From Roseivirga pacifica (GTDB lineage: Bacteria; Bacteroidota; Bacteroidia; Cytophagales; Cyclobacteriaceae): a DNA stretch of 64,000 nt. The notes beneath the pieces were generated by a model that was not told the DNA's origin, ran no database searches, and saw only the letters and a program-made list of their open reading frames with translations. The position numbers were made by a program, and so were the translations under genes. The DNA is taken from NCBI RefSeq assembly GCF_900111145.1, contig NZ_FOIR01000003.1, positions 1 through 64,000 of the forward strand, written 5' to 3'. Numbering within the stretch: the first letter of the stretch is position 1; every line of letters begins with the position of its first letter. Shown here piece by piece: positions 55,936 through 64,000 of this stretch.

Positions 55936-55992
55936 TTGCAAGTATTGTTCACCCAATTGCAAGTATAGTGGAGGCAAACGATTGCAACAGTA
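55936..55992 (+). promoter_or_regulatory. Candidate AraC-type operator repeats
   Basis: TTGCAAGTAT at 55936-55945 and 55957-55966 (21-bp spacing) plus TTGCAACAGTA at 55982-55992, all in the same orientation, between the divergent AraC and aldehyde dehydrogenase genes. Confidence 0.6.
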
Positions 55993-56079
55993 CCTAATTT
56001 TATAAAAATCCAAATAAGCCAAACAGTATTTTGACTTAATGGACTTGAAAAGATTTATCAATTTAAAAACAAGTCAATC

Positions 56080-57603
56080 ATGAGTAATAACGTAACAGCC
56101 GCTGCTTCTGTGGTGGAAAAACCAAGATTTAAAGATCAGTACGACAACTTTATTGGAGGCAAATGGGTAGCACCGGCCCAAGGCCAGTATTTTGAAAATG
56201 TTTCCCCGGTAGATGGCAACGCCTTTACCAAAGTTGCCCGCTCAACTGCCGAAGATGTAGAAATGGCCATTGACGCTGCATGGGAAGCCGCCCCCACCTG
56301 GAACAACAGTTCAGCAACGGAAAGAAGCAATCTGCTTTTGAAAATTGCAGATGTAATGGAGCAAAATCTAGAGGCGCTCGCCCGAGCCGAAACTTGGGAC
56401 AACGGAAAAGCCATACGTGAAACGCGGGCCGCGGATTTACCATTGGCGATTGACCACTTCCGCTACTTTGCAGGTGTTATTCGTGCCGAAGAAGGTAGCA
56501 TAAGTGAGTTAGACACCAACACCGTTTCGATGAACGTGCTAGAGCCACTAGGCGTGGTGGCACAGATCATTCCTTGGAATTTCCCTATTCTAATGGCTAC
56601 CTGGAAAGTTGCCCCTGCCCTAGCGGCCGGAAATTGCGTGGTGCTTAAGCCGGCAGAACAAACGCCCGTAAGCATCATGATCTTAATTGAAATGATTCAA
56701 GACATTTTGCCAGCAGGTGTATTAAATGTAGTAAATGGTTTTGGTGTAGAAGCCGGAAAACCATTGGCTTCAAGCCCAAGAGTAGATAAAGTGGCATTTA
56801 CGGGCGAAACCACCACAGGCCAATTAATTATGCAGTACGCTGCCAAAAACATTAAACCTGTAACGCTAGAATTGGGTGGAAAGTCACCGAACGTATTCTT
56901 TGAAAGTGTTATGGAAGCCGATGACGAGTTTTTTGATAAATGCTTGGAGGGTGCTGCCATGTTCGCCCTAAACCAAGGAGAAGTTTGTACCTGCCCATCT
57001 CGCTTGCTTGTGCAAGAAAGCATTTATGACAAGTTTATTGAACGACTGATTGCCCGTGTTGAGGCCATAAAACTCGGCCACCCAATGGATGCAAATACCA
57101 TGATGGGGGCACAGGCATCTAACGATCAGTATGAGAAAATCCTCAACTACATTAACCTAGGAATTGATGAGGGTTGCGAAGTACTAACTGGTGGAAAAGC
57201 AGCTTACAACGAAGGTTTAGAAGGTGGCTATTACATTCAGCCGACACTTTTAAAAGGCAACAACAAAATGCGCGTATTCCAAGAGGAAATCTTTGGACCA
57301 GTGCTTTGTGTAACAACTTTTAAAGATGAAGCCGAAGCCTTGGAGATAGCTAACGATACGCTTTACGGGCTAGGTGCAGGTGTTTGGACCCGAGATACAC
57401 ATCAGGCCTATCAAATTTCTAGACAAATTAAAGCAGGTAGAGTTTGGGTAAACTGTTACCATCAGTACCCTGCTCATGCACCATTTGGTGGTTATAAAAA
57501 GTCAGGAATAGGAAGAGAAAATCATAAGATGATGCTAGATCATTATCGTCAAAACAAAAACATGTTGATTTCATACGACAAAAAAGCACTCGGATTTTTC
57601 TAA
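56080..57603 (+). CDS. NAD-dependent aldehyde dehydrogenase (ExaC/AldB-like)
   Basis: 507 residues, full-length [18 protein letters not shown] and [10 protein letters not shown] (cofactor site), [12 protein letters not shown], catalytic Glu in [10 protein letters not shown], catalytic Cys in [12 protein letters not shown] (about residue 304), and [18 protein letters not shown]. The close match in layout to acetaldehyde-type dehydrogenases plus the linked DUF779 gene suggests oxidation of short aliphatic aldehydes. Its stop overlaps the DUF779 ATG (TAATG); the divergent AraC gene is the likely regulator. Confidence 0.93.
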   Translation: MSNNVTAAASVVEKPRFKDQYDNFIGGKWVAPAQGQYFENVSPVDGNAFTKVARSTAEDVEMAIDAAWEAAPTWNNSSATERSNLLLKIADVMEQNLEALARAETWDNGKAIRETRAADLPLAIDHFRYFAGVIRAEEGSISELDTNTVSMNVLEPLGVVAQIIPWNFPILMATWKVAPALAAGNCVVLKPAEQTPVSIMILIEMIQDILPAGVLNVVNGFGVEAGKPLASSPRVDKVAFTGETTTGQLIMQYAAKNIKPVTLELGGKSPNVFFESVMEADDEFFDKCLEGAAMFALNQGEVCTCPSRLLVQESIYDKFIERLIARVEAIKLGHPMDANTMMGAQASNDQYEKILNYINLGIDEGCEVLTGGKAAYNEGLEGGYYIQPTLLKGNNKMRVFQEEIFGPVLCVTTFKDEAEALEIANDTLYGLGAGVWTRDTHQAYQISRQIKAGRVWVNCYHQYPAHAPFGGYKKSGIGRENHKMMLDHYRQNKNMLISYDKKALGFF

Positions 57604-57986
57604 TGACAGTCGCTAGGGTTATAATGACTGACGAAGCCAAAGCTGTTGTCGATAAACTTCGGCAACAGTACCCGGCTTTGATCTTTCACCAAAGCGGTGG
57701 TTGCTGCGATGGTTCGGCCCCCATGTGTCTTGAAAAAGACGACCTCATTTTAAACGAAAATGATGTTTGGCTGGGCGCAGTTCACAGATGCGACTTTTAC
57801 ATGTCGAAAGATCAATTTGAGTACTGGCAGCACACCCAGCTTACTATTGATGTAACAAAAGGGCGTGGCGCCAGTTTTTCGCTAGAAATACCACTTGGGC
57901 TAAGGTTTGTTACAAAATCGAGGCTATTTACAGAAGACGAAATGAATGACCTATCCCTCACAAGATTGGCGTCCGAACAAGGATAA
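57603..57986 (+). CDS. DUF779 protein linked to aldehyde dehydrogenase
   Basis: 127 residues. The start MTVARVI at 57603, overlapping the aldehyde dehydrogenase stop, matches the family N terminus. The Cys-rich segment FHQSGGCCDGSAPMC (about 28-42) and MSKDQFEYWQHTQLTIDV are DUF779 hallmarks. The clustered Cys could bind metal or carry a redox or thiol-aldehyde function. The family is repeatedly found beside aldehyde dehydrogenase genes but its biochemical role is, as far as I know, not established. Ends at the terminator at 58007. Confidence 0.9.
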   Translation: MTVARVIMTDEAKAVVDKLRQQYPALIFHQSGGCCDGSAPMCLEKDDLILNENDVWLGAVHRCDFYMSKDQFEYWQHTQLTIDVTKGRGASFSLEIPLGLRFVTKSRLFTEDEMNDLSLTRLASEQG

Positions 57987-58006
57987 ATTTTCCCTTTATT
58001 TTGATT

Positions 58007-58055
58007 ACGCATGCTAATCGTTCATTATGAATGAATGAGGCATGCGTTTTTTTTA
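58007..58055 (+). terminator. Rho-independent terminator of the aldehyde dehydrogenase operon
   Basis: ACGCATGC and GCATGCGT arms (58007-58014, 58040-58047) with an internal TTCATT/GAATGAA helix and a following T-run. Overlaps the end of the convergent gene. Confidence 0.85.
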
Positions 58056-59012
58056 TGCATTCAAAAACTCTAGGGTGCGCTTTTCGGAATAAGTAAACTC
58101 TGAATTTGGCAGCATAAAACCAACATGACCACCTCGCTTAGGTATTTCTAGGTGAATATGTGGATTCGATTCAGCTACAGAAACGGGAAAGCACTCCCCA
58201 ACAAGCATCGGGTCGTTCAATGCATTTATAATCAACACATCGCGCGTAATTTGCTTTAAGAATGGATATGGATTACAGTGCTCGTAGAATTCTTCTGCGC
58301 TTTTAAAACCATGAATTGGCGCTGAATAAAGCTCATCGAAAAGAGTAAGATCCTTTATTTTCTCAATGCCATTCACATCAATATCTGGAAACTGCTCCGC
58401 CTTCTTCTGAATTTTAGACTTCAGCTTATTCAAGAACTTTTGCCCATAAACTTTATTAAAGCCGTTTTTCAATGTTGCCGCGCTTTCAATCAATGAGCAG
58501 GGCGCAGATATAGCCACAGCTTTAGTTACCTCTTTAGGCAGACCAAACTCAGATTCTTCTCCCAAATACCGGAGTGTTTGGCCGCCTCCCATACTAATAC
58601 CTGCTAGCACAACCTCCTTATAACTTTCGGTTGTAATGCAATGCTCAACCACCGTTCTAAGGTCGTAACTGGCCGCATGATGGTAAAGGATTCGCTGGCG
58701 ATTCATTTCGCCATTACAGGTGCGATTATTCCAAGCCGCCACATCCCAACCATGCTGAGAAAACAACTTGGCCAAGCCTTTTACATAGTGTCTGTCGGAA
58801 CCACCTTCCAAACCATGCGAAATCACCAGCAGCCTGTTGTTACCGTTTTTAACCCAATCCACATTCAGAAAATCATCATCGGGTGTTTCGATTTGCTCAC
58901 GCGTATACAACACACCATCGATTTTACGAGTTAAACTCGGTATGATGGTCTCTAAATGCTTATTTGCATAAAAAAAAGGAGGTCTCTTATAGCTAGATTC
59001 TACCAGTGGCAT
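58053..59012 (-). CDS. YheT-like alpha/beta hydrolase
   Basis: 319 residues, no signal peptide. YheT-family start FYANKHLETIIPSL, oxyanion region LLVISHGLEGGSDRHYVKGL, nucleophile elbow VLAGISMGGGQTLRYLG (Ser about 146), Asp in INALNDPML and His in KRGGHVGFM. The usual substrates are esters of unknown identity. Stands alone, convergent with the DUF779 operon and divergent from the TonB-dependent receptor. Confidence 0.9.
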   Translation of the reverse strand: MPLVESSYKRPPFFYANKHLETIIPSLTRKIDGVLYTREQIETPDDDFLNVDWVKNGNNRLLVISHGLEGGSDRHYVKGLAKLFSQHGWDVAAWNNRTCNGEMNRQRILYHHAASYDLRTVVEHCITTESYKEVVLAGISMGGGQTLRYLGEESEFGLPKEVTKAVAISAPCSLIESAATLKNGFNKVYGQKFLNKLKSKIQKKAEQFPDIDVNGIEKIKDLTLFDELYSAPIHGFKSAEEFYEHCNPYPFLKQITRDVLIINALNDPMLVGECFPVSVAESNPHIHLEIPKRGGHVGFMLPNSEFTYSEKRTLEFLNA

Positions 59013-59089
59013 GTTTTAAGGGTATATTAGCGCAAGGAAATACATAAATCCTTTTATTCAATGATTTAGCGAATAAACTGGTTCATAAA

Positions 59090-61507
59090 TTGGTCAAAAA
59101 ATCACTTTTCAGCGTTTGCTTACTTTTTACCAGCCTTTGTTTGGCCACAATCGCCAATGCGCAACAGATTGTGGTGGTAGACGAACAGGACAATAGCCCT
59201 ATTGCTCAGGCTACCATTCAGTTAGAAGACTCGGACAAGGCGGCCGTGACTAATGTTATGGGGCGTGCAGACATTTCTAGTTTAGGTACAGAAGGGCGCT
59301 TAATCATTCGTCATATTGGCTATAAGCCTGTGCTTATCACTTTTGAAAGACTAGCCAAGCAGGCCTACATAGTGAGCATGCGAGCTGCAGCCGAGGAACT
59401 TGAGGATGTGGTTGTTTCGGCCAATAAATGGGAACAAGACAAGCGTGAAATCCCCCAACGCATTACACAATTTAAAGCTTTGGAAATAGCCAAAGCAGAG
59501 CCCGCCACCACAGCCGACCTTCTAAGTATTGGAAGTCAGGTTTTTATACAAAAAAGCCAGCTTGGAGGCGGAAGCCCCATAATTAGAGGCTTTGCTGCCA
59601 ACTCGGTGCTTTTGGTTGTTGACGGGGTACGCATGAACAATGCCATTTACCGCAGTGGCAATCTGCAAAATGTAATTACACTCGACCCAAATAGTTTAAG
59701 TGAGGCCGAAGTAGTTTACGGCCCGGGGGCAGTGATTTACGGAAGCGATGCACTTGGTGGAGTTATGGATTTCCATACCAAATCGCCAGAATTCTCTTCT
59801 GAAGGAATAAGCACAACCGGTGGTGTTTTACTTCGCGGAGCAAGCGCAGCCAAAGCCATTACGGGGAGTTTTAACTTGAGTGTAAGTCTACCCAAGTTCG
59901 CTTCGTTCACAAGCTTTACCTACAACAATTTTGATGATTTACGTTCCGGGAAAAATCGCCCAAAAGATTTTCCAAATTTTGGCAAACGCTATTGGTATGT
60001 AGAGAGAATCGAAGGTCAAGACCAAAGAATTGAGAATAATGATGTGAATATTCAAACGCCCTCTGGCTACAACCAAACCAATGTGCTACAGAAGTTTAAG
60101 TGGAAAACGAGTAACTTCTCAGACTTGACTTACGCTTTTCACTATTCTACATCATCCGACATTCCGCGCTACGATAGGCTTATTCAAACCAATATAGTAA
60201 GCCAGCCTGTTTATGCAGAGTGGCACTACGGTCCGCAAGAGTGGCAAATGCACTCTTTGCAAAGCCGCTTTTTCTACCCAACCAAACTCTTTGACGCACT
60301 CAAAATCACTACGGCATATCAGCTTGTGGAAGAAAGCCGCCATGACAGAAGGTTTAGTGAAGACTGGTTAAGGCATCGTACCGAAAAAGTAGACGCACTT
60401 TCTCTGAATCTAGATTTTGAAAGGTCATTTGGGCTCAACAATGAGCTTTTTTACGGCATTGAGTTGGTCGGTAACAAGGTGAACTCTGAAGCCTATGCGG
60501 AAAACATTGTTGATGGTAGCACGAGACCCGAAAGTACCCGCTACCCCGATGGTGATAATACATGGAATTCAGCCGCTGCCTATTTCAGTATAAAAAACGA
60601 ACTGAGCCAACGCTGGATCCTCAACACTGGCCTTCGGTACAACTTTGTAAAACTTAATGCTGAATTCGTTGATAAGAGTTTTTACGATTTCCCATACGAT
60701 GAAATCAACCTGAAAAATGGAAGCCTAAACGGAAACCTGGGCATAGTGTTTCTGCCAAGCGCCAAACTAAAATTAAACGCACTTTTATCTACAGGATTTA
60801 GGGCGCCCAATATGGATGATGTGGGTAAAGTATTCGACTCAGAGCCGGGTGTGGTAATCGTACCTAACCCCGATTTAAAGCCAGAAAAGACATACAATTT
60901 TGAATACGGTTTCGATGCGCAACTAACCCCGACACTCAACATTAATGTGGTGAACTACTTTACTATGTTGAAAGACGCTATGGTGAGAAGGCCTTTCACT
61001 TTTAACGGCCAATCGCAAATTGAATATGATGGTGTTTTGAGCGATGTTTATGCCGAAGTGAATACTGGAGAAGCCTTTATCTGGGGGCTTTCGGCACAGC
61101 TAAACTACCGCTTGACCAATGGGCTTAATGCCTATATGAATTTAACTTACACCGATGGAAAAGACACCGTTGAAGATTTGCCGCTAAGACATGTAAGCCC
61201 AGTGTTTGGAGAAACCGGAATTAGCTACAAAAAAGATCCACTTGAGACGAACTTTATAGTGCGCTATAGTGGCGGCATTGCCTTTGAAGACCTAGCACCT
61301 TCTGAGCAAAACAAGCCCTATTTATACACATCGGATGGCGCGCTGCCTTGGTATACATTAAACCTCAGTTCTTCATATAATTTTAGCGAGTACTTTTCCG
61401 TCCATTTAAATCTTGAAAACTTGCTAGACACCCATTACCGCACTTACTCATCGGGCATTAGTGCAGCTGGATTTAATGCGGTTCTGGCATTTAGAGCCAC
61501 TTTTTAG
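59090..61507 (+). CDS. TonB-dependent outer-membrane receptor, heme-receptor type
   Basis: 805 residues. No ATG is available before the signal peptide (KKSLFSVCLLFTSLCLATIANAQ); TTG 59090 is the best start. A carboxypeptidase-D-like beta domain (about 26-105) is followed by a TonB-box-like ELEDVVVSANKWEQ, a plug with GGGSPIIRGFAANSVLLVVDGVRMN and VVYGPGAVIYGSDALGG, and a 22-strand barrel ending in a terminal aromatic (FRATF). FRAPNMDDVG and VPNPDLKPE resemble the FRAP/NPNL region of hemin/hemoglobin receptors, so heme uptake is plausible; no heme-processing gene is adjacent. Confidence 0.9.
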   Translation: MVKKSLFSVCLLFTSLCLATIANAQQIVVVDEQDNSPIAQATIQLEDSDKAAVTNVMGRADISSLGTEGRLIIRHIGYKPVLITFERLAKQAYIVSMRAAAEELEDVVVSANKWEQDKREIPQRITQFKALEIAKAEPATTADLLSIGSQVFIQKSQLGGGSPIIRGFAANSVLLVVDGVRMNNAIYRSGNLQNVITLDPNSLSEAEVVYGPGAVIYGSDALGGVMDFHTKSPEFSSEGISTTGGVLLRGASAAKAITGSFNLSVSLPKFASFTSFTYNNFDDLRSGKNRPKDFPNFGKRYWYVERIEGQDQRIENNDVNIQTPSGYNQTNVLQKFKWKTSNFSDLTYAFHYSTSSDIPRYDRLIQTNIVSQPVYAEWHYGPQEWQMHSLQSRFFYPTKLFDALKITTAYQLVEESRHDRRFSEDWLRHRTEKVDALSLNLDFERSFGLNNELFYGIELVGNKVNSEAYAENIVDGSTRPESTRYPDGDNTWNSAAAYFSIKNELSQRWILNTGLRYNFVKLNAEFVDKSFYDFPYDEINLKNGSLNGNLGIVFLPSAKLKLNALLSTGFRAPNMDDVGKVFDSEPGVVIVPNPDLKPEKTYNFEYGFDAQLTPTLNINVVNYFTMLKDAMVRRPFTFNGQSQIEYDGVLSDVYAEVNTGEAFIWGLSAQLNYRLTNGLNAYMNLTYTDGKDTVEDLPLRHVSPVFGETGISYKKDPLETNFIVRYSGGIAFEDLAPSEQNKPYLYTSDGALPWYTLNLSSSYNFSEYFSVHLNLENLLDTHYRTYSSGISAAGFNAVLAFRATF

Positions 61508-61601
61508 CAACATAATAGTTTGGTAACCTGCCGTTTATTATCAGTTCAAACTAAAACTCGACCTTAGTAATATCTTTAATCTTCATATTTATTGGGTGTT
61601 C

Positions 61602-61635
61602 AAAAAAAGGTCTGTCTCGCAGGCTTTTTTTTATG
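61602..61635 (+). terminator. Terminator-like hairpin after the receptor gene
   Basis: AAAAAAAGGTCTG-TCTCG-CAGGCTTTTTTTT: short stem with two wobble pairs extended by A/U pairs and a long U-tract, about 100 nt past the receptor stop. Confidence 0.6.
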
Positions 61636-61696
61636 CTTTATACTCCACTTTCCTACTTTCAAGTGATAAATTGCATGCCGAAAAAATTGAAGAAGG

Positions 61697-62314
61697 ATGC
61701 ACGTAGCGATTGCCGGAAATATCGGTTCAGGAAAAACCACTTTAGCAAAAAAATTAGGTAAGCAATTTCAATGGGATGTGCTGCTAGAATCGGTTGATGA
61801 CAACCCTTACCTAAAGGATTTTTATGAAGATATGACCCGCTGGTCTTTCCACCTACAAGTGTACTTTTTAAATAGCCGATTTAACCAAGTGGCTAAAATC
61901 AGAGAATCGCAAAAGAGCACTATTCAGGACAGAACAATTTATGAGGACTGCCACATCTTTGCGGCCAACCTTTATAAGTCGAAATTCATTTCCGAGCGCG
62001 ACTACAACAACTATTTGGAGCTTTTCAACTCTATGATTAAGCATACCGAAGCTCCTGACCTATTGATTTATCTAAAAGCAGATATTCCGAAGTTGGTGGC
62101 TAACATTCAAAAACGTGGCCGCGATTATGAGGAGCTTATCCGAATTGAATATTTAAAGAACCTAAACCAGCATTACGAAGACTGGATAGCCAATTATGAT
62201 ATCGGTAAGCTATTAGTAATTGATGTAAACGACCTGGACTTTGTAAAAAACATCGAAGACTTCGCCTCTATAGTAGAAAAAGTTAATTACGAAGTGAATG
62301 GGCTGTTTTCTTAG
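61697..62314 (+). CDS. Deoxynucleoside kinase
   Basis: 205 residues. P-loop at the N terminus (IAGNIGSGKTTLAKKLG, about 5-21), ESVDDNPYLKDFYEDMTRWSFHLQVYFL, DRTIYEDCHIF (substrate-binding D-R), and the LID region NIQKRGRDYEE. Family dNK: it phosphorylates deoxyadenosine, deoxyguanosine or deoxycytidine for nucleotide salvage; which base is not visible. An intergenic stretch of 283 bp follows (62315-62597) in which I see only AT-rich sequence and weak inverted repeats. Confidence 0.92.
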   Translation: MHVAIAGNIGSGKTTLAKKLGKQFQWDVLLESVDDNPYLKDFYEDMTRWSFHLQVYFLNSRFNQVAKIRESQKSTIQDRTIYEDCHIFAANLYKSKFISERDYNNYLELFNSMIKHTEAPDLLIYLKADIPKLVANIQKRGRDYEELIRIEYLKNLNQHYEDWIANYDIGKLLVIDVNDLDFVKNIEDFASIVEKVNYEVNGLFS

Positions 62315-62597
62315 CTAAACAGTGATTATAGACAACAACAAAGTAAATGGTTATAGATTAACTTTTTTACTAAAAACCAAAACTAATCCAAGTAAAACTT
62401 GCACTTTACCACTCTACTAATTTATCTTGAACTAACTTTCATTTCTAGAATAGAAAGAAGGAAGTTCATCCTGCCTTTGGCCAACGAACAATAAACGCAC
62501 AATTCTTATCCATAAAATCATAGATATGATTGTGCCCTTACAGGGTATTGCTCACCTCCTAAAAAAGTGTGAGTAGAACATAAAATTCTATATAATC

Positions 62598-62837
62598 ATG
62601 AAAAAGAAATTTTTCTTATCATTAACACTGTTGTTTTTTATATCCGTAAGTGCTTTTGCTACTAGATGGTCTGTTCACGGAACTCATTCTTACGGTGACT
62701 GCACAATTACCTATGAAATATGTGAAACCGCATTTCTATCAACTGACGGTTGTACAGAAAATGACGTTCGTGCAATCTACGACCCTAGCAACTCTGATTG
62801 TCAAACAATTATCGAAAACGGAGCGCTGTTCTTATAG
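62598..62837 (+). CDS. Small exported Cys-containing protein
   Basis: 79 residues. MKKKFFLSLTLLFFISVSAFA is a strong signal peptide, leaving a mature chain of about 58 residues with four cysteines (GDCTITYEICE, DGCTE, SDCQT), able to form two disulfides. I recognise no family. It is the first gene of a cassette: 8 bp after its stop is a hairpin, then a lipoprotein gene. The arrangement resembles Bacteroidota cassettes in which a short exported peptide (for instance NVEALA-type) precedes a beta-propeller lipoprotein, but no NVEALA motif is present. Confidence 0.7.
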   Translation: MKKKFFLSLTLLFFISVSAFATRWSVHGTHSYGDCTITYEICETAFLSTDGCTENDVRAIYDPSNSDCQTIIENGALFL

Positions 62838-62844
62838 TCATAAT

Positions 62845-62867
62845 GGGGCTCTTATTACTAGAGCCCC
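62845..62867 (+). terminator. Intercistronic hairpin (possible attenuator)
   Basis: GGGGCTC, 9-nt loop TTATTACTA, GAGCCCC, then CTTTACT. It stands between the peptide stop (62837) and the lipoprotein ATG (62879). A perfect 7-bp stem with a poor U-tract suggests partial termination or RNA processing rather than full stop. Confidence 0.55.
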
Positions 62868-62878
62868 CTTTACTGCAT

Positions 62879-63988
62879 ATGAAAAATAGAATATTACTCA
62901 TACTTATATGTGTTATCAGTCTACTTCAAGGCTGCTCTAAAGAAGAAAACTCCTCTAACTACAGTTATACGACCGCTGAATTAGAGCTTGTGGAAAAGGT
63001 TGTTCTTGGAGAAAAAGAGTATTTCAATCCCTCTTCTGCCTCGGTCACTTATAAAAGCACAGATTCTTTGCACTCATTTATGAGTAATGGAGGAGTCATT
63101 AGAACATATGACTCTAAGGGTAGTTTGATCCGCCTGTTTGATAAAAATGCTCTTGAGAACTCATATGAATACCCTGGCTCACTACCTACTGCATTTGACT
63201 TTACTGAAAGAAATCTCTTTCTATTTTTTGGAGGAACTCCAACTGTCTTTGTTGTTGATGAAAAGGACAGTATTGTCGATAGGATAAATTTAAAATTAGG
63301 CGAAAACCATTGGATTCAACGAGCACCATACCTTGAAGTAAACAATAATAAAGAATTAATATATATTTCTATTGCAAATATTGACTCGGAATTAAGCGAA
63401 AACAATTTCTTTTCAAAATCCTCATTAATAGGTGTCTTCAATTTTGAAGGTGATTTATTAGAAACATTTGGCAAATTCCCAAAGGAATATGAAAGTAGTG
63501 GGAAGTTTTCAAGAGGAAACCCATTCAGGTATTACCAATACCTAAAAGACAAAAACACTCACTACTTCTTGTTCGATATTATGGACGAGGTGTATATGTA
63601 TAATGAAAATAAAAAAAATTGGGACACTATAAACATAAAAGCAAGAGTCAGAAGTTATGATTTTGAGGAGTCTAACATTCCTTTTTTCAGTAAACAAAGC
63701 CTAAACAAAGCGACCAATGATGTCTATCATTTCATTTCGCATAACCCCTCTAACAACAAACTCTATATTGGAACTCAACGACTTTTAGAAAAGCATCCTA
63801 ATAAAGATGATTTTCTACTTATTATTTCGCCAAAAGAGAAATCCATAAAGGAGGTTAACCTTACAAAGTATTTTGGCATACAATACCACGCCTTAATGCC
63901 TTCAACAATAGCCTCGGACACATTAACTTTTTTTCTTGCCTCACCATTTTCTGACAAAGTCCACTTAATTAAAACTACCCTAAAATGA
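62879..63988 (+). CDS. Lipoprotein, probably propeller-like, unknown function
   Basis: 369 residues from ATG 62879; an in-frame ATG at 62798 lies within the preceding gene and lacks a proper signal. MKNRILLILICVISLLQGC is a lipoprotein signal with Cys19. The mature part has repeated blade-like stretches (TPTVFVVDEKDSIVDRINLK, SLIGVFNFEGDLLETFGKFP, EVYMYNENKKNWDTINIK) like the 6-bladed propeller lipoproteins (DUF4221/DUF4934 type) of Bacteroidota, which is my best guess. Its stop overlaps a further ATG (ATGA), so at least one more gene follows in the operon. Confidence 0.72.
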   Translation: MKNRILLILICVISLLQGCSKEENSSNYSYTTAELELVEKVVLGEKEYFNPSSASVTYKSTDSLHSFMSNGGVIRTYDSKGSLIRLFDKNALENSYEYPGSLPTAFDFTERNLFLFFGGTPTVFVVDEKDSIVDRINLKLGENHWIQRAPYLEVNNNKELIYISIANIDSELSENNFFSKSSLIGVFNFEGDLLETFGKFPKEYESSGKFSRGNPFRYYQYLKDKNTHYFLFDIMDEVYMYNENKKNWDTINIKARVRSYDFEESNIPFFSKQSLNKATNDVYHFISHNPSNNKLYIGTQRLLEKHPNKDDFLLIISPKEKSIKEVNLTKYFGIQYHALMPSTIASDTLTFFLASPFSDKVHLIKTTLK

Positions 63989-64000
63989 AGCGCAGAATTA
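63985..64000 (+). CDS. Start of a further gene (cut by window end)
   Basis: ATG 63985 overlaps the lipoprotein stop (ATGA) and begins MKRRI, a typical basic signal-peptide or membrane-protein start. Only five codons are visible, so the product cannot be named. Confidence 0.45.

Noticed and set aside
62315-62597. Possible small RNA in the 283-bp gap after the kinase gene
   Set aside because: AT-rich with only weak inverted repeats; no promoter-terminator pair could be recognised.
62650-62889. 79-codon open frame overlapping the small exported protein
   Set aside because: Out of frame with a better gene that has a strong signal peptide; it also covers the intercistronic hairpin and has no signal of its own.

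Overview
The window comes from a Bacteroidota chromosome, most probably a marine Cytophagales-type organism (lineage is inference). Supporting signs are type IX secretion (T9SS) style surface proteins (SprB-like repeats and a 'gliding motility' C-terminal sorting domain at 48920-52168), a CusA-TolC fusion, an AddAB-like pair, DUF3127, TAnnTTTG -7 boxes and a general lack of Shine-Dalgarno sequences. I see no tRNA, rRNA, CRISPR array, insertion sequence or prophage. No gap between genes exceeds 300 bases.

Layout. 1-15188 (minus strand) is an accessory surface and signalling block. A 7TM-DISM histidine kinase and a TPR histidine kinase are followed by a LytTR response regulator, a permuted-papain-like hydrolase, and a giant repetitive secreted adhesin (at least 3,077 residues, running off the left edge). 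Both gaps flanking the hydrolase carry about 10-bp direct repeats at 21-bp spacing, which is the geometry of LytTR operators. 15361-18738 holds two secreted M14 carboxypeptidase paralogues, one active-looking and one with its zinc ligands rearranged or lost. 18913-20476 holds two tandem TonB-C/MORN-like paralogues, each with its own copy of the same promoter block.

20481-25466 is core metabolism: a quinone-oxidoreductase-like MDR protein, DnaB, an Mpl-type Mur ligase and a DnaQ-like exonuclease. 25632-31421 is a heavy-metal efflux operon (small His-rich protein, CusA-TolC fusion, CusB-like lipoprotein). 31573-39817 is mostly housekeeping: FabI, IspE, M23 peptidase, EamA permease, LptF/G permease, Tgt, glycosyltransferase, ECF sigma factor and RsmG. 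39829-52168 contains a small membrane protein, a MacB/FtsX-type permease, a protein of the group usually labelled asparagine synthetase B, the AddB-like/AddA-like pair and a T9SS-sorted PKD/SprB-repeat protein.

52359-59012 has DUF3127 (with an SSB-like acidic tip), L-2-hydroxyglutarate oxidase, an EEP phosphatase/nuclease, and an AraC regulator divergent from an aldehyde dehydrogenase-DUF779 operon with repeated TTGCAAGTAT sites between them, then a YheT-like hydrolase. 59090-64000 has a heme-type TonB-dependent receptor, a deoxynucleoside kinase, and an unrecognised cassette of a small exported Cys-containing protein, an intercistronic hairpin, a propeller-like lipoprotein and the first codons of a further gene.

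The best candidates for an undescribed system are the two-kinase/LytTR/hydrolase/giant-adhesin locus with its shared operator repeats, and the exported-peptide/lipoprotein cassette at the right end.
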